A stretch of DNA of 49,672 bases from Hymenochaete sp. R1 (GCA_019400425.1 JAFREE010000176.1:1-49672), one strand, 5' to 3'. Counted from the first letter of the stretch, positions 10,524-24,326 are shown. Translations and numbers: made by a program. Notes: a model not told the origin generated them from the letters alone.

Positions 10524-12059
10524 ATGGGTTATACACCGCCCCGAAAGTGCATACTCACTCAGGAACAACTAGAGGCATTTCAAAGTTCTAAGACCTATCA
10601 AGAAGTTATATCATACGTCGAAACCCTCAATGATGCTGTTGTCGGAGTTCCGCTTACGAAGGAGTGCTTAGAGTCAGATGTGCGACGATACCACAGCATT
10701 ATTATTTCTCTGTTGGGCATTTGACCCTTTCCCTTCATCCAGGGAATCAGAAGTGTGCTTCACATACTCGATGCGGTGGAAGCCATATCGCATGAGGCGC
10801 CTCCGGTCGACAATAGCGGCTCGCGTTTTGGGAACCCGGCATTCCGGTCATTCTACGATAAAATCTCAGAAGTATGTGACCGATTCCCACGTCCAAACTT
10901 AAGATGACATCCAATTTCACTTTGAAGAATTTGACTGCTTTGCACACGAGAATACCGGGCATGCTACCGGAGGCCATTCCCGAAGTCTCACTTTATTTCC
11001 AAGAGGCATGGGGTAGCAGGCTTAGAATTGATTACGGGAGCGGCATGGAGTTGAACTTTTTGTGTTGGTTGTGAGTAGGAGGATAAACAGACGCTCTCCG
11101 ATTCTCAATTTGATCAGACACCTTTTTCTAGATTTTGTTTGGAGAAGATGGGGGTTTTCGGTGTAAATGATCACACTGCCTTGGTCAACCGAGTATTCTG
11201 GAGGTATGTATATCGCATTTAGTAGAGCTACCTCGTACATTTATCAATACGCCAGGTACATTGGAGTCATGCGTGAACTGCAGAAATCATACTGGCTGGA
11301 GCCTGCTGGGTCGCATGGTGTCTGGGGCCTGGACGACTATCACTTTCTCCCTTTCCTTTTTGGTTCCGCGCAACTCAAAAGTTGGTGGGAAGTTCATTTC
11401 ATTTTTCCACAACGTATCTGAAAGTAAATTTCCAGAGCATCCACATTTTAGGCCGAAGTCAATTCACAATCAAGAGATCATCGATGATTTCTCAAAAGAT
11501 TACATGTACTTTGCGTGCATACAATTTATAAACTCCGTATGCATCCTCCGTAACTTCAACCTCCGCAGTAACTCCAGCTCAACGTCATTTCTCAGATCAA
11601 AACGGCTTCTCTGCGCTGGCATTCGCCCATGCTGGATGACATCTCCGGAGTAATGACGATCGTTCTCTTCTTGGCGTGAGCATCTCACTGACGAGATCCT
11701 TCCGCTTCTTGTGACAGGCCAAATCATGGGAAAAGATCAATATAGGGATGCTCAAGATGTACCGAGCAGAAGTGCTCGGGAAGCTTCCTGTTATGCAGCA
11801 TTTCCTCTTTGGCTCATTTCTGCCTTATGACGGACCCGCCTTCCCGACTCCAGAACCTAGAGAAGGGGAGGAATGCGATGACCACTGCGGTCACATTCAC
11901 GGAATACCGGGCGCCGGTGGCGCGCCTTCAGAGCGACAAAATGGTTGGGGAGATTGTTGCGGAATACCTGTACCTTCTGCATTTGGAGCTGCTGAAGTTG
12001 ATAGAGGCCGAGGGCCTTGGCTAGAGGGTCCAGGGATTAGACCTGTACCTTTTGATTGA
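10524..12059 (+). CDS. RRD: Serine/threonine protein phosphatase 2A activator (PTPA; peptidyl-prolyl isomerase)
   Basis: Eight exons give about 373 residues: 10524-10679, 10743-10871, 10928-11070, 11132-11203, 11256-11380, 11436-11536, 11596-11649, 11718-12059. The product matches the PTPA/RRD family along its whole length. Motifs in order: the [13 protein letters not shown] start, [108 protein letters not shown] and [17 protein letters not shown] proteins help assemble and activate PP2A catalytic subunits using ATP and have prolyl isomerase activity. The acidic His-rich insert before WGDCC (DDHCGHIHG) is typical of fungal members. I cannot decide between the RRD1 and RRD2 paralogues. All splice junctions are GT-AG. 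Confidence 0.93.
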
Positions 12060-12370
12060 AGATATACTATTACAGTTCTTCCTCGGAGAGAAGTAGCCAT
12101 TTACATGCGAGCAGCTCACTTGACCCCGTTTTCGTGTAAATATAGTGCACGGTTGTGAGAAAGCGGACGAGAATCAACTCGGTTGGTCCTCGTGGTCGAG
12201 AGCTCGGTTAAACACGGGCGCGTCTGGCGCGCCACATCCTCATCCTTCTGGTAGTCTTCCCTTCGCCTCTTCTACTTCGTTTAACTTTGCCGCAGTACAA
12301 ATGCAACGCTCTGACTCCTTCCTTTTGCACCTCCATCTCTCTTCGACTTGTAGTCACTTTTCAGTTTAGT
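12060..12370. promoter_or_regulatory. Tandem spacer upstream of the F-box gene
   Basis: This is 311 bases with a CT-rich stretch (about 12310-12345) just before the F-box start codon. No other feature was seen. Confidence 0.4.
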
Positions 12371-14591
12371 ATGGCTGTTGTGGTCCCAGCGCACCTCACT
12401 GCGCCCGCGTCGTTCCTGACGCTGCCTCCAGAACTCCTGGTGAAGATCATTCTCGACCTTAACGGTTGCAGGGATATCTTACGCCTGCAAGCTGTGCGCT
12501 TCTTCATCATTGGCCTCCACCTACGTCTTTACTGATGGCCCGTTGTAGGTATCAAAAAAGCTATACAACGTTATCGAGAACCATGCGTCCATTCAATATC
12601 AATTAGAGCTGAACATCGCAGGCATGGTCGATGGCTCTGCCTTTCCTCATTCTCCTTTCCACGCCAAAGAACGTCTCTCTCGCCTTCGCGAACACCAACA
12701 ACGTTGGAGGTCTTTCGAAAAGGCCCAACGCCAGGTCGTTCGACACGTCCGTGGCGGCGTCTGGGAGCTGGCATCTGGCGTCTTAGCCCAGGGCATCTCA
12801 AGTGTCGGCGAGTCTGGTGTCAAGGAGCTGTATTTCAAACGACTTCCGATAGGTGTTCGGGCCGAAACCAAGGGCCATGAATGGGCTCACAAGAACTATG
12901 AGTTCCCTATTCGGGATTTTACTATGGACCCCTCTCAGGACCTGCTGCTGCTCGTGCGCGCCGACAATGGACAAAGTGAATTGTACGCCGAACATTTGGC
13001 ATCTTATTGCACCGAACCAGGGTAATTGACACATATTTAGGCCTCAAAATCGTATGCTGGAACTTCATGTCCGTAGCTTTCGCACGAACGAGGAACATCC
13101 GCTCGCTAAGTCGCCTATTCTGAAACACAAGTTGTCTGGCGGCGCCATGCGCTATAGCCACGCCATGACTGTTTGCCGAGACCGCGTTGCTATCCTCCAC
13201 GCAGGCGTTTTTGAGCCAGAAATTTGGCACGAAAAATTTGTTGTTTACAACTGGAAGACCGGGAAGAAGGAAATCGTACGTGTGCTACAACACCAGTGTT
13301 ATTGATTCTGTTCTGAATAGTATGCAGGAGATTCAATTCTGTGGCATCTCATCTTACACCTTTTTGACCGAGAACTTGCTCCTCTTCGCGATCAAACCCT
13401 TCATCATCATGCCAGCGAGCGATAATGACCAACAACCGCGACTTTTAGTATGCGATATTGACCAAACCTCAGCTCTGGATCACACGAACGAACGAAAAAA
13501 TTCCTTCGTCGCCGTTGGCGAGTTCAGACTTCCAGAAATGAACCCGTATATCGAAGTCATGGACGTCATGATCCGCTCAGACCCTGCTCCAGCAACATTC
13601 AATTCGAACCCGATGTCGGTGCACAGCTTCTCCGCGAGAGGGAAAGCCACTGACCCAATAAACCCACCGGTCGCCTTCAGTACCGCACCTCTAAATCGAA
13701 TATTCACTATCACCTACCACGTGGCGACGGTAATGGACGATATGGGCGACCATCGGGCTTCACAAGTTCAATCACTTGTACTTTTCGTCCCTCTAAGCAC
13801 CTTCCTCACTCGTCTTTTTGGATCAAGCATAAGCACAAACTCTACTTGTTCCCCTCTCCAAGGCGAGGTCATTCGCTCGAGCATCATTGAAACCGAGACG
13901 GGCTTCTTCGTCGACGACGGTCGACGCACTAACTCTCGCGCCGAACCTCACGAGAAACCGAGGGACATCGCCGTCTCATGGGAAGACTGGATGCGCAAGG
14001 GTGCCCGGGCACTGGTTTTCCCAGACGTTGAGCGCGTCTGGGTCTGCAATGTGTTCGGATCTCGGTACGTGCACGCGGTCGAGCCAAGGGACCTTGAGCT
14101 CCCCCGTGCCGCACGCCATGTTGCGATTTTGGACTTCAACGTGGATGCAGCGAAGAGGGAGAAGCACATGCGGACATGCAATGCGAATGTGTGCAAGATG
14201 GAGGATGTGCCAGACGTGCATGAGGATGATACTGTACCTACTGCTCTTAATGGGAAAGGCGGTGGTGATAGTGAGAGCGAATCAGGTGGAAACGCTTCTG
14301 CTGGCGAGGGGCCAGAGCGCGAAGAAGCGAAGGCAAAGGTCGAGGTGCATTATGAGCCGAGCACCCTCGAGGCTTCCGTTAGTGGAATCTTTGAGGACGA
14401 CGTGACGACTTGTCTACCGTACCGACGGACGATTTTGCGGGACAAGATAAAGTTCGATGGTGTGATGCTAACTGAAGACAACATTGTGTTTGTAAATGTG
14501 AGTTATATTGTGCATGGTTCTTGGATAACTCTTAGCTGATTCTATCTTCCAGCATAAAGCTCCCAAGGAGTACGAAGTGCTAACGTTTTGA
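12371..14591 (+). CDS. F-box protein of the basidiomycete type
   Basis: Five exons give about 666 residues: 12371-12493, 12549-12982, 13041-13275, 13328-14497, 14553-14591. Residues 14-60 form an F-box: SFLTLPPELLVKIILDL, then CRDILRLQAVSKKLYNVI. F-box proteins recruit substrates to SCF ubiquitin ligases through Skp1. The long remainder resembles the beta-rich C-terminal region of the large agaricomycete F-box families, with phrases such as DFTMDPSQDLLLLV, HVRSFRTNEEHPLAKSPIL, RDIAVSWEDWMRKGAR and a terminal YEVLTF. An acidic insert (about residues 560-605) is disordered. The second intron is best placed at 12983-13040; the 19-nt alternative is too short. Substrate unknown. Confidence 0.85.
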
Positions 14592-14779
14592 AATGACTAC
14601 ACGACATCTCATGTAATGAAAGAGTAAATCTACGCGACCGTATCTACTTCGATGACTGGCTTTGGTTGTCTATCTCTGCATTTATGACTAAATAATGGAA
14701 CTACGCAATGTACACTACTAGTATCGTGAATCTACGTGTTCATGTGATTCATACGAAACATAACGAATGCATCAGAAAC
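14592..14779. terminator. Convergent 3' ends, 188 bp
   Basis: The F-box gene (plus) and PFKFB gene (minus) stop codons face each other across 188 bp. Their 3' UTRs very probably overlap. No clear AATAAA is visible, which is common in fungi. Confidence 0.5.
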
Positions 14780-17137
<2,358 letters not shown>

Positions 17138-17320
17138 CGCGACGCTTAGTAGTGCTGTATTGAGTGCGAAAGAGCAAGGACTGAGGTAGTATGTAGATAT
17201 TGGTTGGTGGCAGGAAGCCGAGCACATCAGGCTGCCGTCACCGAACTGAACTCGGAAGAAGAACGGCGTCGATCCGAGCTCACAGCGAAGACGGATATCA
17301 CATCTTGACCACAATCTGCC
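17138..17320. promoter_or_regulatory. Short bidirectional promoter
   Basis: Only 183 bp separate the PFKFB start (minus) from the first Pho13-like start (plus). Both promoters must share this interval or overlap transcribed sequence. Confidence 0.6.
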
Positions 17321-18533
17321 ATGGGCTACCGTCGACTCGTCGCTGCCAAGGACTACGCTGAGCTCGTCGACAAATATGATACATGGCTCTTTGACTGCGA
17401 TGGAGTTCTTTGGCGTGGAACGACCCTCATAGACGGAGCCTCAGAGTTCTTGCAGCTTCTGAGGTCCAAACGTCCGTTCGTCCAATCCCATTCTCAAACC
17501 TGTGTTTTTATCTAACAGACGGCGCTTACCGTCATAGAGAAGAGCGTGATATTTGTTACTAATAACGCTACGAACTCAAGAGCAAACTACAAGAAGAAAT
17601 TCGACAAGCTTGGAATCGAAGCACATGTTGCATGTTTAATCTTCACGCTGTTCTGTCGCGTTCTCAGCTCATGTCTTTTCACTGGCACAGGATGAAATAT
17701 TTGGATCGGCGTATGCAGCTGCCGTATACCTATCGACCGTGATTCATTTTCCGGAGGAAAAGAAAGTCTTTGTCATAGGCATGGAAGGTCTAGAAGAAGA
17801 ACTTCGCGATGAGGGTGTATCCTTCGTTGGAGGAACGGTGCGCCCGGATAATTTCTCGATTTTTAAATAGTGACGACAACGCTATACGTTTAGGATGCCG
17901 AGAATAATACGCTCTCTCCCTTTCAACCAACGTCTTATACTCCCGATCCAAGCGTGGGTGCAGTGCTCTGCGGTCTCGACATGTCAATCAATTACACCAA
18001 GCTCAGCAAGGCTTTCATACACTTAAACACAGACCCATCCTGTCTCTTTCTCGCCACCAATGACGATTCAACGTACCCTGCGCAGGGTGGCGTATTGCTT
18101 CCCGGCGCAGGAGCTGTCAGCGCCCCGCTGAGGTTTGCGTTGGGACGTGACCCATTAAGTTTGGGAAAACCTTCGCAGACCATGCTTGATTGCATCAGAG
18201 CCAAGTAAGTCGTATTCCCGCAATATAAATGGTAGAGTGCGGAAAATAATGTCTTGAAGGCATGATTTTGACCCGAAAAGGACTATCATGGTCGGCGACC
18301 GCTTGAACACAGATATTTTGTTTGGAAAGCAGGGCAAGCTCAGTACATTGATGGTGTTGACGGGTGAGCGACGGGTTGACTCAATATTATCTCGCCAGTT
18401 GAACTCAACTGTTGAATCACTTGCAATAGGGATCAACAACGAGTCTGACCTGAAGCCTGAGGCTTCACCAGTCGCCGTCCCCGACTACGTAGCAGGTTCT
18501 ATCGGCGACCTCCGACAGTGTGTAGATGTTTAG
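17321..18533 (+). CDS. Pho13-type HAD phosphatase (4-nitrophenylphosphatase / phosphoglycolate phosphatase), copy 1
   Basis: Six exons give about 301 residues: 17321-17471, 17538-17626, 17691-17837, 17894-18204, 18260-18363, 18430-18533. HAD motif I is [10 protein letters not shown] with the nucleophile and acid Asp. Motif II is [12 protein letters not shown]; the cap region includes FVGGT; LGKPS gives the motif III lysine; motif IV is IMVGDRLNTDILFG. Eukaryotic relatives (yeast Pho13, mammalian PGP) remove phosphate from 2-phosphoglycolate and other damaged glycolytic metabolites; 4-nitrophenyl phosphate is a laboratory substrate. All catalytic residues appear intact. The next gene is a tandem duplicate with the same intron positions. 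In the first intron the acceptor at 17537 is required to keep the frame. Confidence 0.92.
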
Positions 18534-18908
18534 ATATTTTCTCCTGGACGAAATATGCTGCTGGCATAGAAATATTAATGCATGTAGAAAATTGTAAAGC
18601 GCTTGTTTTCGTAAGCGTATTATTGTCGTTAGAGTTGCAATGAGAGTCGGCTTCGTTGGATCTTCGTCGCGCCGGCCTGTCCCTCACCACCACCGCCTGC
18701 AGCAATGTCTCCCTTTACATTGTGTCCATCTGCTTGGCTGCAAAGAATACCAATCACAACTACAAGCAAAGTGTAGCCTTGCGCGCACGATTGAAACCTG
18801 TTGCACTCATGATTTCCCCTTTTCGCCACTAGACCGTCGCCATGAGAAAAGTCGCCACTCAGTGCTTAGCTGCGACTGCAGTCGCTCTCTACCAAAGCTT
18901 CCTTATAC
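18534..18908. promoter_or_regulatory. Spacer between tandem phosphatase genes
   Basis: This 375-base stretch is the 3' region of copy 1 and promoter of copy 2. Open frames here are short, on both strands, and without motifs. No tRNA was seen. Confidence 0.45.
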
Positions 18909-20135
18909 ATGGCCTATCATCGTCTTTCTTCTCTAGATGACTACGCTGATGTCTTAGAAAAGCACGATACTTGGCTTTTTGATTGCGACGGCGTGCTATG
19001 GCGAGGTTTGACTGTCGTGGATGGTGCACCAGAGTTTCTCCAACTTCTGAGGTCTAAAGGTACGTTCCGGAAAACCTTACTTCTGCTCTTGCAGCTCTGG
19101 AATGTTCCCGTGTATTGAAAGGCAAGAAAGTCATATTTGTGACGAATAATGCTTCGAGCTCTCGCGCCACCTACAAACTAAAGTTTGACAGGCTTGGGAT
19201 AGAGGCACATGTCGTACGTCTTTCACTTCTCCCTTCCGCCACGTTTCCGAGGATAGACTATCTCCAATGACATTTGCAAGGATGAGATTTTTGGATCTGC
19301 ATACGCTGCTGCTGTGTACTTGTCGACTGTGCTCAAGCTGCCTAAGGAGAAGAAAGTTTTCCTAATAGGTATGGAGGGTCTTCAAGAAGAACTCCGCAAC
19401 GAAGGTGTTTCTTTCGTCGGAGGCACGGTAAATGTCCACTCTCATGTTCGCACCCTACGTCTTATTCATGATCAAGTACCCTTTGCAGGACGCCGCACAC
19501 AATACTCTTGCCCCCTTCGATCCCGTTTCCTACGAGCCAGATCCAAGCATCGGCGCTGTCCTCTGCGGCTTCGACGGTTCCATCAACTACACAAAGCTCA
19601 GCAAAGCATTCGTCCACCTTCACACAGATCCTTCTTGCCTGTTCCTCGTGACTAATGAAGATCCGACATACCCCGATCAAGGCGGTATGATTTTGCCCGG
19701 GGCAGGTGCGATCAGTGCACCGCTGAGGTACGCTTTGGGACGGGATCCAGTTGTCTTGGGAAAGCCCTCTGGATGTATGATGGATTGCATTCGAGCGAAG
19801 TGTGTTTCTCTTCCAAATATTATGTCGAGGCGAGGTTTTGATTGTCTTTGGTTTTATTAATCAGGCATGTATTCGATCCCAAGACAACGATTATGGTCGG
19901 TGACCGACTCAGTACGGACATCCTGTTCGGGAAACAAGGAGGATTAAGCACTCTCCTATTACTCACAGGTATTTATTACATGTCCTTTCTATTCTTACCC
20001 ATTGCTGATTCATTTCATGTCTACTCAGGAGTTAATAAAGAATCGGATCTATTACCGGAGGCGTCTCCTATAGCTATCCCTGACTATGTCGTTTCTTCAA
20101 TCGGTGACTTGCGACAATGTGCAGACTCTACGTGA
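18909..20135 (+). CDS. Pho13-type HAD phosphatase, copy 2 (tandem paralogue)
   Basis: Six exons give about 302 residues: 18909-19059, 19122-19210, 19281-19427, 19489-19799, 19865-19968, 20029-20135. The first five coding exons have exactly the same lengths as those of copy 1 (151, 89, 147, 311, 104 nt); the last differs by one codon. HAD motifs are intact: [27 protein letters not shown] and [14 protein letters not shown]. The protein is plainly homologous to copy 1 but many residues differ, so the duplication is not recent. A sequence TTTAATAAACA about 110 nt after the stop could serve as a poly(A) signal. Substrate differences between the copies cannot be told from sequence. Confidence 0.92.
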
Positions 20136-20606
20136 TATCTCGAATTCATAGTCTTTTAACAATTTCCCTTCGTTTTTTCCGTGGCATTGCGCCATCGTTG
20201 TTGGTCCAAAATACAAGTGAAAATTCAATATATCACAATTTCCTTTAATAAACACATAACAGTCCAAATAAATAAGGGGTGCATATGGTCATGGTATACT
20301 ACAGCCTATACTACAATCTATCGTCCGAGTCGAAAAGAGTGCCCTTCGAAGGGGAAAGAACTATTGTACAGCGCACAGCGCGGAAAGTAAACCTAAAGAT
20401 ATAAATAATCCTTCTTGGGATCCTGGAGGCGGTCGAGTATTTCATTAGAGCTACGATCGAAAGAAAAGAAATAGACTTACGATCTTCTGAGAAGACGAAA
20501 GCTGAGGCCTCTGCTGCCATCCGCCACGGTGAACTTTCTCACTTTATAACACGACGATAATTGTAAACGACCTTTGTCTGTAGCATCAACAAAAGACAAA
20601 TTAAAC
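20136..20606. other. Convergent intergenic region
   Basis: These 471 bases lie between the stop of phosphatase copy 2 and the metacaspase stop. They are AT-rich with no recognisable gene. The metacaspase could extend slightly here if a short GT-AG intron follows its last exon (donor at about 20608). Confidence 0.45.
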
Positions 20607-23600
20607 TCACATCAAAAGCTTCTGGAAATCATCAAAAGTGACGTGAATGCGGTCCGCTTGGACGAGCTGCTCGCCACGTTCTTTCTTCCGCCCGTTAAGA
20701 GCGTCAATGCGGCTCTTCCTCTGGCCGTGGAGTTCCCCTAAATCAATCGCATCAGTAAAGTAGGCAAATGGCAGGTAAATATTGCTGCTATTGGCTCACT
20801 CCATGTCTCCATGAATTTCTTACAAAACGGCAACAAAAAGGTTAATTAGTAATTTGCGATAATACTAGAAAAGCGCATAAGGATCTTACAGAGCTCATGA
20901 CACCTTCCTTGTCCTGCGTCTTCGAATTCCTCGTGTCGACGGCAGTCTGTGAGTCCATGCATCCACTCCAGCAAACCTAGCACCAGCAACAGTCAGCTCC
21001 GAGTCGCTCACTATCCATCGCTACACTTACGACGAGACCAGTCTTTGGCATGAGATTGTCACCTTTCTTTCTTTTAGAGAGTCGACCCAAGTTAAATATG
21101 AAGTTCTTGATTCCATCTTCATCTTTGGGTGCGTCAATCTATTGCCAGAACGTTTCAGCACGTCCATGAATCGAGGAATAGATAGAAGAAATGACAAACA
21201 TGGTATGGAAGATCTAAAAAAAATATGTTAATTAAAACAACAACGGGTTTTCATTTGACTTGATTACTTACCTGCAGCAGAAGCTGAGTGACAAGACTTG
21301 AAAAAAAAATCACTTTAGATTTAACGGAGGTATCTGTTGAGATTAGCACTTACGTCGAAAATAGCCTGTACGCAAGTGATCGGTCAGATATTATCAATTT
21401 TGAGAATCTATCGGACTCACCGTGAGTCGCACGCCCGGCGGTACTCCCTCCATGATCTTGTGCATCTCCTATAAGAGATCGAAGTAAAAATGCTGCGGTT
21501 CATAAGGTAGATGAGAGGGACACGCACGTCATCTACTATACCCCCGATCTTTTTGCCCGTTGAAAGGTTTGACAGCTTGAAGTCAGCAGGATAAATACCT
21601 ATATGATAGACGTCATTAGTGCAATCATTGACCTTAAATATATGAATGGCACATACACTCGTCCATCCCATCTGCTTCGTCTCCATTCTTGTCTTCCTGC
21701 TGGCCTCCGTGACCAGAGACTTCGAAGGAATGTCAAGGATATATCAGGTATATCGATACTGGAAAGAAATGACTCACAGTGGAAGAATAGCGTGTCGCCT
21801 TCCTTTGATCCTTTGATGAGCCTCTTCAAAAGCATCACAATGGTGTCCTTTGTTGGCGGGTGGTAATCATAGCAATCTAGTAATAAGGTGATATCCTCTT
21901 CATTGTAGCCGTTCTCCACTGTGGGGGGAATCAGGAACGAGCAAAGCGTATGCGAAAATGTTTGCACTTACTCAAAAACTGTTTCATATTGTGGGCGTCT
22001 TCTTGACAACTCTTCAACTCTTCCTTCATGCCGACGTAGTTGATACCAACCTATTAAAACATGTGTCAACATCAGAGAATGCTCTAGGATGAAAGAGAAA
22101 TACGTACGATAAGTGCCTTCCTGTTTCCATTCGGTCGTTGAGGATCCTCAGGGATTAAGTCACTTATCTCTCTCGTCTCATTGTCATCACAGTCAACGCA
22201 GCGATGATGAAGGTGACCGAATTTCTTATTTCCTTCCGCGAGTCGATCCGCGCGATATTTGTTCATCAGCTTTGTGAATGCCTTATCCTTCGGCCATGCC
22301 TGTTCGCATTCCAAGCAACGCGCCTCGGGAACATAAGGAAGACGTTCACCGGTCTTCTTCTCGACAAAGACGAGATTATCACACGGTACAGGTTTGCCAT
22401 TTTTGCCAGTATTCTTATGCTTGTTGGAGCAACTGACTTCTAAAGAATTGAAGAAATCGCCATGCTCGTGAGGTTTGTGATCCTGAGTATGTCTAGGGTC
22501 CTGCTTAAGAGAATCCCGAGGGTGTTCCGGAGGGAAATCGCCTGGAAGCTCGACAGCATCACGGTGAGAGTTTCTGTCACCTGTTGTACGTGTCAATGAG
22601 GAGAAACTAAACGTCAATCCTAGTAAAATCCTAGTAGCTACTTACCATAATCATGGGTGCCAATTCTCTCATTGGATCCCCTCTCCCGAACAGTGTCTCT
22701 TGGTTGATAATCATCGGCCGGCCGGACTGACCCGCGCCTGGTTTTTTTAGTTGGTGGAGAAGCATCCCTCGTTGTCTGCCTCGTATTGTTTGGGTCTTTA
22801 AGTTTGGCTTTTTCCGTAGTACGAGCCTCAGCGACTGGCGCTTCAGGCTGAGTTGTGTCTGCTTTGTCGCGTTTTGTGTGTCTGGATCTTAGTCCTCTGA
22901 AAAGACCGCCTTGCCTGTCTTCCGAGTCGAGAGAGGAAAACGAGTTTTCTTTCTCTGTACCACCTCGAATAGGTAAGGGTGCCGTACCCCGCTTTTCAGT
23001 TGTAGTGGGGCCTTTAGTAGGGGGCTCAAGAACGCTTTCAGGGACTTTCTTAACTTTCTTCCCCTTTTCGTCAACTGCTCCGACCGGACTGCGACTTTCT
23101 TCAGGAGCGTCTCCGCCCTTTTGTTCCCTCCTCCCCCACAGTTTATCAAATATCCCTATACAAATAACTTTATTTAGTTGCCCTTAAATCGTGACTGCTA
23201 GAAGGTCGGATACTTTCCTTTTGACTTAGTTGGGCTTTGCTCAGCAGTGTCAACTTTGGTTGTGGGAGACGCATTCCCGGATGTGCCTTCATCCTTGCGC
23301 CTTACCTTGTCCTTTTTCACGTTTTGTGGATCTTCTAACAGAACTCCGCCGTTGTCATTCCCATCACTTTCCAATATGGAATCTAGCTTCTTTTCTTGTA
23401 GACGAACAGGTTTCTTGGGCTTTATGGGCTTCCCGTCGCTATCCAAGGTGGGGGGTTTACGGGTAGTACTCGCTTTGGTTGATGACCGTGTAGTTGGTGC
23501 TCTACTTTTGGCACCCGGTTCTTTGTTAGTAACCCCGCGTTGCTCGGCCTGAGTCTCGTCTCCTGATATAATCAGTATTGTGAGTCATTGTAAGGTGCGT

Positions 23601-23884
23601 CAAAAAGCAAACTTCGAACCTAGAGCAGAGTCAGGTTCGAGGATAGAGTCCTGACGTTTACGCTTTGCAAGCTGTTCGCCGCGGGTTGCGCCAGTGTCGA
23701 CGGTCAGAGTTGGTGCCTTCTTTTCGGTACGTTTACGACCATTGTCTACAGTAGTAGGTCCGTCCTCCCTGGTATCTAAGAATGATGTGGCGTTAAAATG
23801 AAAGAAAAGAAAAAGGTATGGATGTTACTCACGTGTGGTTGTCCGACGGGGTATGGCTGATCCCCTATCCCCCCTTGTGGTCAT
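20607..23884 (-). CDS. Type I metacaspase with very long prodomain and Cys/His cluster
   Basis: This many-exon gene starts at ATG 23884 (MTTRGDRGSAIPRRTTT). The first 500 or so residues are Lys/Pro/Thr/Glu-rich disorder. Near residues 400-500 (22220-22440) lies a Cys/His cluster: SCSNKHKN, PVPCDN, ARCLECEQ and HLHHRCVDCDD. The caspase-like domain follows: RKALIVGINYVGMKEELKS, EEDITLLLDC, FFHFSGHGGQQEDKNGDEAD (catalytic His), MHKIMEGVPPGVRLT, AIFD|SCHSASAADLPY (catalytic Cys, intron just before), NLGRLSKRKKGDNLMPKTGL and VCWSGCMDSQTAVDT. Metacaspases are Ca-dependent proteases cutting after Arg/Lys, linked to stress, proteostasis and cell death. Both catalytic residues are present. Typical fungal prodomains are far shorter and Gln/Tyr/Pro-rich. 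The extreme C-terminus (after about 20700) is less certain, and exon choices in the prodomain rest on frame continuity. Confidence 0.85.
22204..22443 (-). other. Putative zinc-binding Cys/His module in metacaspase prodomain
   Basis: Two spaced Cys (SCSN ... VPCD, 15 residues between) are followed by two CxxC pairs: CLEC and, after an LHH segment, CVDC. That gives six Cys plus several His in about 80 residues, in an otherwise Cys-poor disordered region. The spacing suggests one or two zinc sites. It does not match the LSD1-type zinc finger of plant type I metacaspases as I know it. Confidence 0.5.
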
Positions 23885-24326
23885 GATGGATGATGGTTGG
23901 AGCACAAAAGAGAACGAGAGGAAAGAGGAAAGAGAGCATAGTAAGACCCAGGTATAAATCAGACTTGAGAAGTGCAAAGTCCCTTAGGTCGAGCAGCAAA
24001 GTTCAGGATATCAAACTCTTCGGGGTCATACAGCAAGTTTCAGTTGAAACTACATAATATCCAAGCGCAACTGAAGACATTTCGTCCTGCATACGATCGA
24101 AGTAGGAGTTCCCATAAAGAACATAGATAGCGAAAGTCAAGTTCGAGTTCACCATCGGCACCGCAGACTAGTAAAGCCTTAGACTGAGAAATGTCCGAGA
24201 TTTCCAAAAGGAGAAAGATGATCGACAACTGATGACTAAGCAGCTACATCAAAACGGAAAACGTCCTGACAAGATGATGCTCATGGTTTGGCTCGAGACT
24301 GACTTAGGACTCTGAAAGTTACGGTC
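23885..24326. promoter_or_regulatory. Divergent promoter region, metacaspase / LCB1
   Basis: This 442-bp interval separates two outward-facing starts. The metacaspase side (23895-23945) is purine-rich on plus, that is, a CT-rich leader for the minus-strand gene, as in other promoters here. Confidence 0.5.

Noticed and set aside
11748..12059. An independent small gene in a second frame at 11809-12024
   Set aside because: It is a shadow of the last PTPA exon, whose own frame carries the family motif [13 protein letters not shown].
13022..13040. A 19-nt intron in the F-box gene
   Set aside because: This is too short for spliceosomal removal. The donor at 12983 gives a normal 58-nt intron with the same acceptor and the correct phase.
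13887..14405. A 172-codon plus-strand frame and three minus-strand frames
   Set aside because: They are shadows of the large F-box exon, with Arg/Ser/Cys-biased composition and no motifs.
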